A stretch of 64,000 nt of DNA from Nocardia arthritidis NBRC 100137 (GTDB lineage: Bacteria; Actinomycetota; Actinomycetes; Mycobacteriales; Mycobacteriaceae), in assembly GCF_001612765.1 (NCBI RefSeq), contig NZ_BDBB01000033.1:44212-108211 (forward strand), given 5' to 3'. The notes under the pieces are model-generated. The model was not told where the DNA came from. It made no database searches and was given only the letters and a program-made list of their open reading frames with translations. Below are positions 44,812 to 54,311 of the stretch, piece after piece. The stretch's first letter is position 1; every line of letters begins with the position of its first letter. The translations under genes and the position numbers were made by a program.

Positions 44812-45816
44812 ATGAAGGTCGCAGTGACCGGCGCAGCCGGCTACCTCGGCACGAATCTGCTCCGCCTCCTCACCGAGCGCGGCCATCAGATCACGGCCAT
44901 CGATCGGGCGATTCCCGCCGAGCCGGCGGCACCCGGCATCACCTGGGTGCGGGGCGATGTGCTCGACCAGGCGTCCATGCGCGCCGCACTGGACGGCGCG
45001 GAGGTGGTCTACCACCTGGTGGCGGTGATCACCCTGGCCGAGAAGAACGAACTCGCCTGGCGGGTGAACACCGAGGGTGTGCGCGTGGTCGCCGAGGCGG
45101 CGCTGGCCGTCGGCGCGCGCCGGATGGTGCACGCCAGCTCGATCCACGCCTTCGACCAGTACAGCTGCGGTGGCCGGATCGACGAGAACGCGCCGCGGTC
45201 GACCGACCCCGGGTTGCCGGTCTACGACCGCTCCAAGTGGGCGGGCGAGGTGGCGCTGCGCAAGGTGATCGACGAGGGCCTGGACGCGGTGCTGTGCAAC
45301 CCGACCGGCGTCTTCGGCCCGCTGGACTTCGGCAAGCCGCTCTCGCGCATCAACCGGACACTCAGGGACGCGGCGCTCGGGCGCGTGCCCGCCATGATCG
45401 GCGGGGGTTTCGACCTCGTGGACGTGCGCGATGTGGCCGAGGGCCTGGTACTGGCCGGAGAGCACGGCCGCACAGGTGAGAACTACCTGCTCGGTGGATC
45501 GATGATCTCGATGCTCGAACTGTGCCGCGTCGCCGCCGCCCATGGCGGCAAGCGGGGGCCGAAGTTCGCCATCCCCGCCAAGCTCGTGTCCGGCGTCATC
45601 CCGGTGCTCGCGCCGATCGGCAAGCTGTTCAACTCCGACATCGTCTCCAAGGCGGCGCTCGGCGCGCTCATCTCCGCGCCCGTCGTCGACCACGGCAAGG
45701 CGGAACGGGAACTCGGCTACCAGCCGCGCTCGCTCGAGGACACGGTGCGCGATCTGGTCACCTTCTTCGCCGACCCGGCCCGACTCACCCCGCCCGACAC
45801 CAGACAGATCGCTTGA
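44812..45816 (+). CDS. Extended SDR dehydrogenase/epimerase, possibly a sterol dehydrogenase
   Basis: A 334-residue NAD(P)-binding extended short-chain dehydrogenase. N-terminal GAAGYLG matches GxxGxxG; NADH-binding GDVLD Asp; catalytic HASSIHAF Ser and YDRSK (YxxxK) are present. The C-terminal substrate domain resembles 3-beta-hydroxysteroid dehydrogenase/isomerase and C4-decarboxylase-type enzymes. The KstR-like operator supports a role in sterol degradation. Confidence 0.82.
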   Translation: MKVAVTGAAGYLGTNLLRLLTERGHQITAIDRAIPAEPAAPGITWVRGDVLDQASMRAALDGAEVVYHLVAVITLAEKNELAWRVNTEGVRVVAEAALAVGARRMVHASSIHAFDQYSCGGRIDENAPRSTDPGLPVYDRSKWAGEVALRKVIDEGLDAVLCNPTGVFGPLDFGKPLSRINRTLRDAALGRVPAMIGGGFDLVDVRDVAEGLVLAGEHGRTGENYLLGGSMISMLELCRVAAAHGGKRGPKFAIPAKLVSGVIPVLAPIGKLFNSDIVSKAALGALISAPVVDHGKAERELGYQPRSLEDTVRDLVTFFADPARLTPPDTRQIA

Positions 45817-45841
45817 CAGCTTCTAGAACACATGTTCGACT
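45813..45841 (+). promoter_or_regulatory. LexA-controlled promoter of the radical SAM gene
   Basis: A perfect -35 (TTGACA, 45813-45818) is followed 17 bases later by TCGACT (45836-45841). The LexA box TAGAACACATGTTCGA (45824-45839) fills the spacer and the -10; it differs from TCGAAC-N4-GTTCGA at one position. The gene start follows 7 bases later. From memory, the orthologue (Rv2578c) is a LexA regulon member in M. tuberculosis. Confidence 0.85.
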
Positions 45842-45847
45842 GAGGGG

Positions 45848-46864
45848 GTGCGGTGGCAAAGCCAGACCCTGGACGCCGAGGACGGCGCCTTGCCCGGGCT
45901 GTCCCGGGCGGGTCTGGTGCGCACCGTGCGGACGCCGGAGTTCGAGGGCATCACCTTCCACGAGGTGTTGTGCAAGAGCGCGCTGAACAGGGTGCCCGAG
46001 GGCGCGAACGTGCCGTTCCAGTGGACCGTCAATCCGATGCGCGGTTGTTCGCACGCGTGCCGCTACTGTTTCGCGCGCGGCACGCACGAGTATCTGGACC
46101 TGGACGCGGGCCGCGACTTCGACTCGCAGATCGTGGTGAAGACCAACGTCGCCGCGGTGCTGCGCAAGGAACTCGGCAGGCGGTCCTGGCGCCGCGAACC
46201 GGTCGCACTCGGCACCAACACCGATCCCTATCAGCGCGCCGAGGGGCGATATCGCCTGATGCCGGGCGTCATCCGCGCGCTGGCCGAGTCCGGCACCCCC
46301 TTCTACATCCTCACCAAAGGCACCTTGCTGCGCCGGGATCTACCGCTGCTCACCTCGGCCGCGCGCCAGGTGCGGGTCAGCCTCGCGGTGTCCATCGCGA
46401 TCCTCGATCAGGAGCTGCACCAGAGCCTGGAACCCGGCACGCCGTCGCCACGGGCACGGCTGGACCTGGTTCGCGCGCTCACCGACGCGGGCTTCGCGGT
46501 GAACGTGCTGGTCGCCCCGGTCATCCCCTGTCTGACGGACGGACAGGCACATCTGGACGCGATCTTCGGCGCCATCGCCGAGGCCGGGGCGGCATCGGCC
46601 GTCGCGTTCCCCATGCATCTGCGCGGCAGCACCAGGGGCTGGTTCCTGTCCTGGCTGGCCGAGCACCATCCGGCGCTGCTGCGCCGGTACCGTCAGCTCT
46701 ACCGCCGCGGCGCCTACGTGACGCCGGAGTACTCCGCCTGGCTACGCGCGCGGGTCGCTCCACTGCTGGCCGAGCACGGTTTGACGGCGCGCAGGCATGC
46801 CGAACCGGAGACACGACCCGAAACCGCGCACACGACCGACGCGCAACTGGCATTGTTCGCCTGA
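45848..46864 (+). CDS. Rv2578c-family radical SAM protein (damage-inducible)
   Basis: A 338-residue radical SAM protein. The 4Fe-4S/SAM motif is CSHACRYC (CxxxCxxC) around residue 67. Other family segments: GTNTDPYQRAEGRYRLMPG and YILTKGTLLRRDLPLL, shared with spore photoproduct lyase-like proteins. Expected to act on DNA or RNA damage; the substrate is not established. GTG start at 45848 behind a LexA-box promoter. Confidence 0.88.
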   Translation: MRWQSQTLDAEDGALPGLSRAGLVRTVRTPEFEGITFHEVLCKSALNRVPEGANVPFQWTVNPMRGCSHACRYCFARGTHEYLDLDAGRDFDSQIVVKTNVAAVLRKELGRRSWRREPVALGTNTDPYQRAEGRYRLMPGVIRALAESGTPFYILTKGTLLRRDLPLLTSAARQVRVSLAVSIAILDQELHQSLEPGTPSPRARLDLVRALTDAGFAVNVLVAPVIPCLTDGQAHLDAIFGAIAEAGAASAVAFPMHLRGSTRGWFLSWLAEHHPALLRRYRQLYRRGAYVTPEYSAWLRARVAPLLAEHGLTARRHAEPETRPETAHTTDAQLALFA

Positions 46865-46974
46865 CGCCACCATCGCCGAATCTCGCCGGTCCGCGCGCTT
46901 CGGGGGCGCGCACCGCACTCGACGGAGTAGTTTGGCGATGGCACCTCTCAGCGACGAGGAAGTGAAGCAGGCAT

Positions 46975-48975
46975 ATGGTTTCACACCAAAACGATGTCGG
47001 CACAGCGAAGTTGGAAAAGGTCGTCATTCGGTTCGCCGGGGACTCCGGCGACGGAATGCAGCTGACCGGCGATCGCTTCACCCACGAGGCCGCCGCGTTC
47101 GGCAACGACTTGGCCACTCAGCCCAGCTTCCCCGCCGAGATCCGGGCGCCGCAGGGCACCCTGCCCGGCGTCTCGTCCTTCCAGATCCAGATCGCCGACT
47201 ACGACATCCTCACCGCTGGTGACCAGCCCGACGTGCTCGTCGCGATGAACCCCGCCGCGCTCAAGGCGAACCTGGAGGATCTCCCGCGCGGCGCCACCGT
47301 CATCGTGAACACCGACGAGTTCACCAAACGGGCCCTCGCCAAGGTCGGCTACGCCGCCGATCCGCTGGCCGACGAGACGCTGTCGGACTTCGTGGTCCAC
47401 CGCGTCCCGATGACCTCGCTCACGCTGGGCGCGACCGAATCGACCGGGGTCGGCAAAAAAGATGCCCAGCGTGCGAAGAACATGTTCGCCCTCGGCCTGC
47501 TCTCCTGGATGTACGGACGCCCGATCGGCGGCACCGAGCAGTTCATGCGCGAGAAGTTCGCCACCAAGCCGGACATCGCCGAGGCCAATATCCTGGCGTT
47601 CCGGGCGGGCTGGAACTACGGCGAGACCACCGAGAGCTTCGCCACCACCTACGAGATCGCGCCCGCGAAACTGCCGCCGGGCACCTACCGCCAGATCACC
47701 GGCAACACCGCGCTCGCCTACGGCCTGATCACCGCGGGCCGGCTCGCGAAGCTGCCGGTCTTCCTGGGCACCTACCCCATCACGCCCGCCTCGGACATCC
47801 TGCATGAGCTGAGCAAGCACAAGAACTTCGACGTCACCACCTTCCAGGCCGAGGACGAGATCGCCGGAATCGGTGCCGCGCTGGGCGCTTCGCTCGGCGG
47901 CGCGCTCGGTGTCACCAGCACTTCCGGCCCGGGACTCGCGCTCAAGAGCGAGACCATCGGCCTGGCGGTGATGACGGAGCTGCCGCTGATCGTGATCGAT
48001 GTGCAGCGCGGCGGACCGTCGACCGGACTGCCGACCAAGACCGAACAGGCCGACCTGTTGCAGGCGCTCTACGGCCGCAACGGCGAATCACCGGTAGCGG
48101 TGCTCGCGCCGCGCTCCCCGGCGGACTGCTTCGCCACCGCGGTGGAGGCCGCGCGGATCGCCCTGACCTACCGCACTCCGGTGCTGGTGCTGTCCGACGG
48201 CGCGATCGCCAACGGCTCCGAACCGTGGTCCATTCCGCAGGTGACGGAATTGGAGCCGATCGACCCGGGATTCGAGCCGGACGGCGACGACGCCGACCCG
48301 TTCCAGCCGTACGCGCGCGATCCCGACACGCTCGCCCGACCGCTGGCCGTCCCCGGCACGAAGGGCCGCGCCCACCGCATCGGCGGTCTCGAGAAGGCCG
48401 ACGGCAGCGGTAACATCTCCTACGATCCGGGCAACCACGAACTCATGGTCCGTCTGCGCCAAGCGAAGATCGACGGCATCGGCGTCCCCGAACTCGCGGT
48501 CGACGACCCGGACGGCACCGCCGAGCTGCTGCTGATCGGCTGGGGCAGTTCATTCGGCCCGATCGGCGAGGCGTGCCGGCGCGCGCGGCGGCGCGGAGTC
48601 CCCGTCGCCCAGGCGCATCTACGCCATCTGAATCCGTTGCCCGCCAATCTCGGTGACGTGCTGCGCCGCTATCGCCGCGTGGTCGCGCCGGAGATGAACG
48701 GCGGCCAGCTGGCCACGCTGCTGCGGGCGAAGTACCTGGTCGATGTGCGGCCGTGGACGAAGATCGCCGGCACCGCGTTCTCCGCCCAGGAACTGGTCGG
48801 GGTGATCGACGCGGCGCTGGACGGATCGATCGAGGAGATGGAACAGAACAAGGTCTTCGCCGCACGGGCGCGGGCTACTTATCGAGCGCTGCCCGACGAA
48901 GTCCGACCACAACCCTGCGCCGCGCCGAGCGCAGGCGAGGCAGCCGCGTACCGCATCACTGGGGGTAACGCATGA
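46975..48975 (+). CDS. korA: 2-oxoacid (2-oxoglutarate):ferredoxin oxidoreductase, fused gamma-alpha subunit
   Basis: A 666-residue fused subunit: the gamma domain comes first (VIRFAGDSGDGMQLTG, residues 10-200), then the alpha domain (FLGTYPITPASDILHELSK, GGPSTGLPTKTEQADLLQAL). With KorB it oxidatively decarboxylates 2-oxoglutarate to succinyl-CoA with ferredoxin, replacing or complementing the classical dehydrogenase in the TCA cycle of mycobacteria. A -10 TAGTTT lies at 46928-46933; the ATG at 46975 follows GAGGAAG/AAGCAGG. Confidence 0.93.
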   Translation: MVSHQNDVGTAKLEKVVIRFAGDSGDGMQLTGDRFTHEAAAFGNDLATQPSFPAEIRAPQGTLPGVSSFQIQIADYDILTAGDQPDVLVAMNPAALKANLEDLPRGATVIVNTDEFTKRALAKVGYAADPLADETLSDFVVHRVPMTSLTLGATESTGVGKKDAQRAKNMFALGLLSWMYGRPIGGTEQFMREKFATKPDIAEANILAFRAGWNYGETTESFATTYEIAPAKLPPGTYRQITGNTALAYGLITAGRLAKLPVFLGTYPITPASDILHELSKHKNFDVTTFQAEDEIAGIGAALGASLGGALGVTSTSGPGLALKSETIGLAVMTELPLIVIDVQRGGPSTGLPTKTEQADLLQALYGRNGESPVAVLAPRSPADCFATAVEAARIALTYRTPVLVLSDGAIANGSEPWSIPQVTELEPIDPGFEPDGDDADPFQPYARDPDTLARPLAVPGTKGRAHRIGGLEKADGSGNISYDPGNHELMVRLRQAKIDGIGVPELAVDDPDGTAELLLIGWGSSFGPIGEACRRARRRGVPVAQAHLRHLNPLPANLGDVLRRYRRVVAPEMNGGQLATLLRAKYLVDVRPWTKIAGTAFSAQELVGVIDAALDGSIEEMEQNKVFAARARATYRALPDEVRPQPCAAPSAGEAAAYRITGGNA

Positions 48976-50051
48976 CCATCGTGGAGACCTCGCTGGTCGG
49001 CACCGACCTGGGACTGACCGGTGTGTCCGGGGTACCGACGGCGGACGGACCGCAGAAGGTGAAGGAGTTCACCTCCGATCAAGAGGTGCGCTGGTGCCCG
49101 GGTTGCGGCGACTATGTGATCCTGGCGACGGTGCGCGGCTTCCTCGCCGAACTCGGATTGCGCAGAGAGAATCTGATGTTCGTGTCCGGGATCGGCTGCT
49201 CGAGCCGCTTCCCGTACTACTTGGAGGCCTACGGTATCCACTCCATTCACGGTCGTGCGCCCGCGATCGCGACCGGATTGGCGGTCAGCAGGCCCGACCT
49301 GTCGGTCTGGGTGGTGACCGGTGACGGCGACGCGCTGTCCATCGGCGGCAATCACCTCATCCACGCGTTGCGCCGCAACGTGAACATGACGATCCTGCTG
49401 TTCAACAACCGGATCTACGGCTTGACCAAGGGGCAGTACTCACCGACCTCGGAGCAGGGCAAGATCACCAAATCGACCCCGATGGGCTCGGTGGACCACC
49501 CGTTCAACACCCTGTCGGTGGCGCTGGGCGCGGAAGCGACCTTCGCCGCTCGCGCGCTCGACTCCGATCGCGCGGGGCTGACCGAGGTGTTGCGCGCCGC
49601 GGCCGAGCACCGCGGCACGTCGTTCGTGGAAATCCTGCAGGACTGCCCGATATTCAACGACGGCTCGTTCGACGTGCTGCGCCGGGAGAACGCCGCGGAC
49701 CATCTCATACCGTTGCGCCACGCCGAACCGATCCGGTTCGGCGCCGAGGGCGAATTCGCCGTCGTACGCCGGGGTTTCGGGCTCACGACGGCTCGCACCG
49801 ACAGCGTCGCGGAGTCCGACATCGTGGTGCACGACGCCTACGCCGACGACCCGGAGTACGCCTACGCGCTGTCGCGGTTGTCCGATCAAGGACTCGAGCA
49901 TGTGGTCACCGGCATCTTCCGCAGCGTCTCGCGACCGACCTACGACGACGGGGTGCGCTACCAGACCGAGACCGCGCGAGAGAAGAGACCAGTCGGCCCC
50001 GAATCGCTCCAGTCCCTGCTCACCGGGCCCGAGACCTGGACAGTCGGATAG
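48972..50051 (+). CDS. korB: 2-oxoglutarate:ferredoxin oxidoreductase beta subunit (TPP-binding)
   Basis: A 359-residue TPP subunit: WCPGCGDYVIL with paired Cys for an iron-sulfur cluster, SGIGCSSRFPYY (third cysteine) and the TPP motif GDGDALSIGGNHLIHALRRN followed by FNNRIYGLTKGQ. ATG overlaps the korA stop. Convergent with mdh, 17 bases apart, grouping TCA-cycle genes. Confidence 0.94.
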   Translation: MTIVETSLVGTDLGLTGVSGVPTADGPQKVKEFTSDQEVRWCPGCGDYVILATVRGFLAELGLRRENLMFVSGIGCSSRFPYYLEAYGIHSIHGRAPAIATGLAVSRPDLSVWVVTGDGDALSIGGNHLIHALRRNVNMTILLFNNRIYGLTKGQYSPTSEQGKITKSTPMGSVDHPFNTLSVALGAEATFAARALDSDRAGLTEVLRAAAEHRGTSFVEILQDCPIFNDGSFDVLRRENAADHLIPLRHAEPIRFGAEGEFAVVRRGFGLTTARTDSVAESDIVVHDAYADDPEYAYALSRLSDQGLEHVVTGIFRSVSRPTYDDGVRYQTETAREKRPVGPESLQSLLTGPETWTVG

Positions 50052-50068
50052 GCACGTCCGCGAGCCGG

Positions 50069-51073
50069 TCAGGCGTGCTTGGCGAAACCGAGGTCGATGA
50101 CGGCGTCGCGCTCCTGCGCGAGTTCGGCGACCGAGGCGTCGATCCGGGGACGGGCCAGTTCGTCGATCGTCAGATCGGGCACGATCGTGTACTCACCGTT
50201 CGCGCAGGTGACCGGGAACGAGCTGATCAGCCCTTCGGGCACGCCGTAGGAGCCGTCCGAGGGAACTGCCATCGAGACCCAGTCATCGTCCCGCGTGCCG
50301 CGTACCCAGTCGTGGATGTGGTCGATCGCGGCGCTGGCCGCGCTCGCCGCCGAGGACGCGCCGCGGGCCTGGATGATGGCGGTGCCGCGCTGCTGCACGG
50401 TGGGCACGAACTGCTCGGTCAACCACGCCGGATCGCCGATCAGATCGAGGGCGGGACGTCCCGCGATGGTGGCGTGCGCGATATCCGGATACTGCGTCGC
50501 CGAGTGATTGCCCCAGATGGCGACCCGCGCGATGGCCGCGGCGGGGGCACCGGTTTTCTTGGCCAGCTGCGCGATGGCGCGGTTGTGGTCCAGGCGAGTC
50601 ATGGCGGTGAAACGCTCGGCGGGCACGTCCGGCGCGTTGCTCATGGCGATGAAGGCGTTGGTGTTGGCCGGGTTGCCGATCACGAGCACCTTCACGTCGT
50701 CCCCGGCGCTGGCGTTGATCGCGGCGCCCTGCTCGGTGAAGATCGCGCCGTTGGCGGCGAGCAGATCCGAGCGTTCCATCCCGGCCGTGCGCGGCCGCGC
50801 GCCGACGAGCAGGGCGATGCCCGCGCCCGCGAAGCCGATCCACGGGTCGTCGCTGATGTCGATGGAGTCCAGCAGCGGGAACGCGCCGTCCTCCAGTTCC
50901 ATCGCGACGCCCTCCAGCGACGCCACCGCTGCGGGGACCTCCAGCAGCCGCAGGCGCACGCGCGTGTCCGGGCCGAGCATCGCGCCGGAGGCGATCCGGA
51001 ACAGCATGCCGTAGGCGATCTGGCCCGCGGCTCCGGTCACGGTGACGGTCACGGTCCCAGCGGGGGTGCTCAC
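50069..51073 (-). CDS. mdh: Malate dehydrogenase
   Basis: NAD-dependent interconversion of malate and oxaloacetate. A 334-residue protein of the group 2 (cytosolic-type) family: VTGAAGQIAYGMLFRIASG nucleotide-binding loop, VGARPRTAGMERSDLL substrate Arg, VIGNPANTNAF, TRLDHNRA and WGNHSATQYPD catalytic His. GTG start at 51073 with AAGGAG 6 bases upstream. Confidence 0.96.
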   Translation of the reverse strand: MSTPAGTVTVTVTGAAGQIAYGMLFRIASGAMLGPDTRVRLRLLEVPAAVASLEGVAMELEDGAFPLLDSIDISDDPWIGFAGAGIALLVGARPRTAGMERSDLLAANGAIFTEQGAAINASAGDDVKVLVIGNPANTNAFIAMSNAPDVPAERFTAMTRLDHNRAIAQLAKKTGAPAAAIARVAIWGNHSATQYPDIAHATIAGRPALDLIGDPAWLTEQFVPTVQQRGTAIIQARGASSAASAASAAIDHIHDWVRGTRDDDWVSMAVPSDGSYGVPEGLISSFPVTCANGEYTIVPDLTIDELARPRIDASVAELAQERDAVIDLGFAKHA

Positions 51074-51198
51074 GGCGAACTCCTTGCGATCGGCGAATCC
51101 TCTAGCCCACCCTAGTCACTCTCACCGCCGCCGAAGGCGCACGGTGAGCTACGCGACAGTGACCCGTACCGGCCGCACCGGTTCTCCGGCAACGTTGC

Positions 51199-51846
51199 TC
51201 AGGCGAGCGCGGCGACCTCGGTGTCGGTCAGCACGATCGGCGAGACCACGTCTTTGGCCCGCGCCAGCCGCACGGCGCGATACAGCGGCCGTTCCTCCAG
51301 TCCGGCATCGCGTGCCTCGGCGCGCAACTGGTGCACCAGCATCTCGGAAACCGCGACGGACGCGGCCAATTCACTGGCGGCGAGCGCGTCCGCGAGTTTG
51401 CGCAAACCCAGCAGATGCAATTCGCGGCCGCTGCCCGCGTCGGTGTACATGGCCAGCGGAACGACTTGCGAAATCTCCCCGGCGGTAACCCGCAGGGCGA
51501 TCCGGCTCAACCGGGCCGGGAACACCAAGACCTCGACCCCGGTGGCCGCCGACATCTCCACCTGTCGTTCACCGAACAGCCTGCGGGCATGAATCGTCGT
51601 ACCCGTCACCCACATTCGCCGCCGACGCAGCGCGACGGCGTACACCACGGTGGGCGCGCCGACGACAACGCCGATGGCCGCCGCGATCGGCCAGCTCACC
51701 ACGGTCGCGGCCAGCAGCGCCGCGCCGATCCCGATGCCCGACGCGGCCAACGCGAGGCGGCGCAGCATCGGCGCGTACAGCTCAGGCGCGACCAGGTCGA
51801 GCCCCACCGGCGCGATCGCCCGCTGGTCATCAGAATTCGTGGACAC
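51199..51846 (-). CDS. Two-helix membrane protein with a PH-like domain (unknown)
   Basis: A 215-residue protein. Two hydrophobic helices (about residues 31-47 and 52-71, LALAASGIGIGAALLAATVV and AAAIGVVVGAPTVVYAVAL) are followed by RRRRMWVTGTTIHARRLFGERQVEMSAATGVEVLVFP, a PH/EbsA-like beta domain, and a helical C-terminus. I do not recognise a named family; it may be a regulator or scaffold. Confidence 0.6.
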   Translation of the reverse strand: MSTNSDDQRAIAPVGLDLVAPELYAPMLRRLALAASGIGIGAALLAATVVSWPIAAAIGVVVGAPTVVYAVALRRRRMWVTGTTIHARRLFGERQVEMSAATGVEVLVFPARLSRIALRVTAGEISQVVPLAMYTDAGSGRELHLLGLRKLADALAASELAASVAVSEMLVHQLRAEARDAGLEERPLYRAVRLARAKDVVSPIVLTDTEVAALA

Positions 51847-51975
51847 TACTCCGCCCTCTCGCGACTTCGGCGCCGCTGGTGTGCGCGCCGGTCACGCTAC
51901 CGCCCCCACACCCCGCCCGCGACGGGTTCGGCGCACAGTGTCGCGCGACGGAACCCGAGAGCACCGGCCACCGCG

Positions 51976-53247
51976 CTACCCGGCCAGCGCCTCCCGGATC
52001 ACGCCGACCACCTCGGGCAGCGGAATCTGCCGCTGATCACCGGTCGCCATATCCTTGAGCCCGACGGTGTTCTCCGCGAGGTCACGATCGCCGAGCACGA
52101 GGGTGAACCTGGCCCCGGATCGGTCGGCCGCCTTCATCGCGCCCTTCACACCGCGCCCGCCGTAGGCCAGATCGACCCGGATGCCCGCCGCGCGCAACTG
52201 CGCGGCCACCACCACCAGCCGCTGTTTGGCGGCCTCACCCAGCGGCACGCCGAAGACCTCGCAGCGCGCCGGGCTGCCCGCCGACTTGCCCTCGGCCGCC
52301 AGCGCCAGCATGGTCCGGTCCACACCGAGACCGAATCCGATGCCCGACAGCGGCTGCCCGCCGAGTTCGGCCATGAGACCGTCGTAGCGGCCGCCGCCGC
52401 CGATGCCGGATTGCGCGCCGAGACCGTCGTGCACGAACTCGAACGTGGTCTTGGTGTAGTAGTCCAGACCGCGCACCATGCGCGGGTTCACCACGTACGG
52501 CACGCCGAGCACCTCCAGGTGACCGAGCACCTGCTCGAAGTGGGCCTTGGCCGACTCCGACAGGTGATCGATCATCAGCGGCGCGTCCGCGGTCATCGCC
52601 CGCACCTCGGGCCGCTTGTCATCCAGCACGCGCAGCGGGTTGAGCTGGGCGCGCCGCTTCGTCTCCTCGTCCAACGGGAGCCCGAAGAGGAATTCCTGGA
52701 GCAGTTCGCGGTACTGCGGGCGGCACGTCTCGTCACCCAGCGAGGTGACCTCGAGCCGGAATCCGTCCAGCCCCAGACCACGGAATCCGGCATCGGCGAT
52801 GGCGATGACCTCGGCGTCCAACGCCGGATCGTCGACGCCGATCGCCTCGATGCCCACCTGCTGCAACTGCCGGTACCGGCCGGCTTGCGGGCGCTCGTAG
52901 CGGAAGAAGGGACCCGCGTAGCACAGCTTCACCGGCAGCTGGCCCCGGTCGAGGCCGTGTTCGATGACCGCGCGCATCACACCCGCGGTTCCCTCGGGGC
53001 GCAGCGTGACGCTGCGATCGCCGCGATCGGGGAAGGTGTACATCTCCTTGGTGACCACGTCGGTGGACTCGCCGACACCGCGGGCGAACAGGCCCGTGTC
53101 CTCGAAGACCGGCAGCTCGATATGCCCGTACCCGGCCAGTCGGGCGGCGCGGAGCAGGCCGTCGCGCACCGCGACGAACTCGGCCGAGCCGGGTGGCACG
53201 TAGTCCGGTACCCCCTTCGGGGCGGAAAAGCTGCTGGTCTTGGTCAC
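51976..53247 (-). CDS. hisS: Histidyl-tRNA synthetase
   Basis: A 423-residue class II synthetase. Motif 1 region from SAPKGVPDYVPPGSAEF, motif 2 TLRPEGTAGVMRAVIEHG...CYAGPFFRYERPQAGRYRQLQQVGIE, the histidine-A motif RGLDYYTKTTFEFV and motif 3 GIGFGLGVDRTML. GTG at 53247 with TGGAG 5 bases before it gives the usual length; the ORF extends upstream without conservation. Divergent from the ppiB-like gene. Confidence 0.96.
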   Translation of the reverse strand: MTKTSSFSAPKGVPDYVPPGSAEFVAVRDGLLRAARLAGYGHIELPVFEDTGLFARGVGESTDVVTKEMYTFPDRGDRSVTLRPEGTAGVMRAVIEHGLDRGQLPVKLCYAGPFFRYERPQAGRYRQLQQVGIEAIGVDDPALDAEVIAIADAGFRGLGLDGFRLEVTSLGDETCRPQYRELLQEFLFGLPLDEETKRRAQLNPLRVLDDKRPEVRAMTADAPLMIDHLSESAKAHFEQVLGHLEVLGVPYVVNPRMVRGLDYYTKTTFEFVHDGLGAQSGIGGGGRYDGLMAELGGQPLSGIGFGLGVDRTMLALAAEGKSAGSPARCEVFGVPLGEAAKQRLVVVAAQLRAAGIRVDLAYGGRGVKGAMKAADRSGARFTLVLGDRDLAENTVGLKDMATGDQRQIPLPEVVGVIREALAG

Positions 53248-53386
53248 GATGCTCCAGTTTCCACCACTACGCCCCCGCAAGTCCAACCGATTCGCCGAAC
53301 CGCCTCTCAGGATGGTTGCGGAGCAGTCTCAGAAAGAAATGGCACACTCTTATCCCGATGTAACCGGACACGGGAGGAACGTGGTA

Positions 53387-54268
53387 GTGCCGACCAACGA
53401 ACAGCGACGAGCAGCGGCGAAACGCAAGCTGGAACGTCAGCTCGCCAATCGGGCCGAGCGGGCGCGCAAGCGCAAGCAACTCACGATCGCCGGATCGGTA
53501 CTCGGTGTCGTCCTCGTGGTCGCCGCCGTGACCGGGGTGTACTTCTTGACCCGCGGCGACGACAGCAGCAGCAACTCCGACGCCGCGGACGCCTCGCTGT
53601 CGAGCACCCCCGCCGCGGCCGCGCCGCCCTCCGCGAAGGCCAAGCCCGCGACGGTCGACTGCTCCTACCGCGACAGCGCCAAGCCCGCGGACAAGCCGGT
53701 CGGCAAGCCGAAGGCCGAGGGCATCCCCACCACCGGCGTCGACGCGAAGGTCAGCGTCAGCGTGGAGACCACCCAGGGCCCGATCGGGCTGACCCTGAAC
53801 AACGCCGAGTCGCCGTGCACGGTGAACAGCTTCGTCAGCCTGGCGGCACAGAACTACTTCGACGGCACCAGCTGCCACCGTATGACCGCAGGCGAGGGCC
53901 TGAAGGTCCTGCAGTGCGGTGATCCCACCGGCACCGGGATGGGCGGGCCCGGTTACGAATTCGACAACGAGTACCCCACCGATCAGTACGCCCCGAACGA
54001 TCCCGCGGCGACCTCCGAGCCGATCGCGTACAAGCGCGGCGTGCTGGCCATGGCCAACGCGGGCCCCGGAACCAACGGCAGTCAGTTCTTCATCGTGTAC
54101 GCGGATTCGATGCTTCCGCCGCAATACACGATCTTCGGCACCGTGGACGACAACAGCCTCGGCACGCTCGACAAGATCGCCGAGCTGGGCCAGGACGACT
54201 CCAACGGCCCCGGCGACGGGAAGCCGAAGCAGCCGGTCACGATCCAGTCGGTGCGTATCGACCGCTGA
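53387..54268 (+). CDS. ppiB: Membrane-anchored cyclophilin-type peptidyl-prolyl isomerase
   Basis: A 293-residue protein: basic N-terminus (QRRAAAKRKLERQLANRAERARKRK), one transmembrane helix (TIAGSVLGVVLVVAAVTGVYFL), an Ala/Ser/Pro linker, then an external cyclophilin domain (FVSLAAQNYFDGTSCHRM, GPGYEFDNEY, GTNGSQFFIVYADSMLPPQYTIFG). GTG at 53387 with GGGAGG 9 bases upstream. Paired Cys in the domain suggest extracytoplasmic folding. Same place as Rv2582 beside hisS. Confidence 0.92.
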   Translation: MPTNEQRRAAAKRKLERQLANRAERARKRKQLTIAGSVLGVVLVVAAVTGVYFLTRGDDSSSNSDAADASLSSTPAAAAPPSAKAKPATVDCSYRDSAKPADKPVGKPKAEGIPTTGVDAKVSVSVETTQGPIGLTLNNAESPCTVNSFVSLAAQNYFDGTSCHRMTAGEGLKVLQCGDPTGTGMGGPGYEFDNEYPTDQYAPNDPAATSEPIAYKRGVLAMANAGPGTNGSQFFIVYADSMLPPQYTIFGTVDDNSLGTLDKIAELGQDDSNGPGDGKPKQPVTIQSVRIDR

Positions 54269-54278
54269 ACGTGTGCTC

Positions 54279-54311
54279 CGGGCCCGCCGCCGCTCGCCGG
54301 CCGCGGGCCCG
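54279..54311 (+). terminator. Hairpin after the cyclophilin gene
   Basis: CGGGCCCGC (54279-54287) and GCGGGCCCG (54303-54311) form a perfect 9-bp stem with a 15-base loop starting 11 bases past the stop. No T-run follows. Confidence 0.45.
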
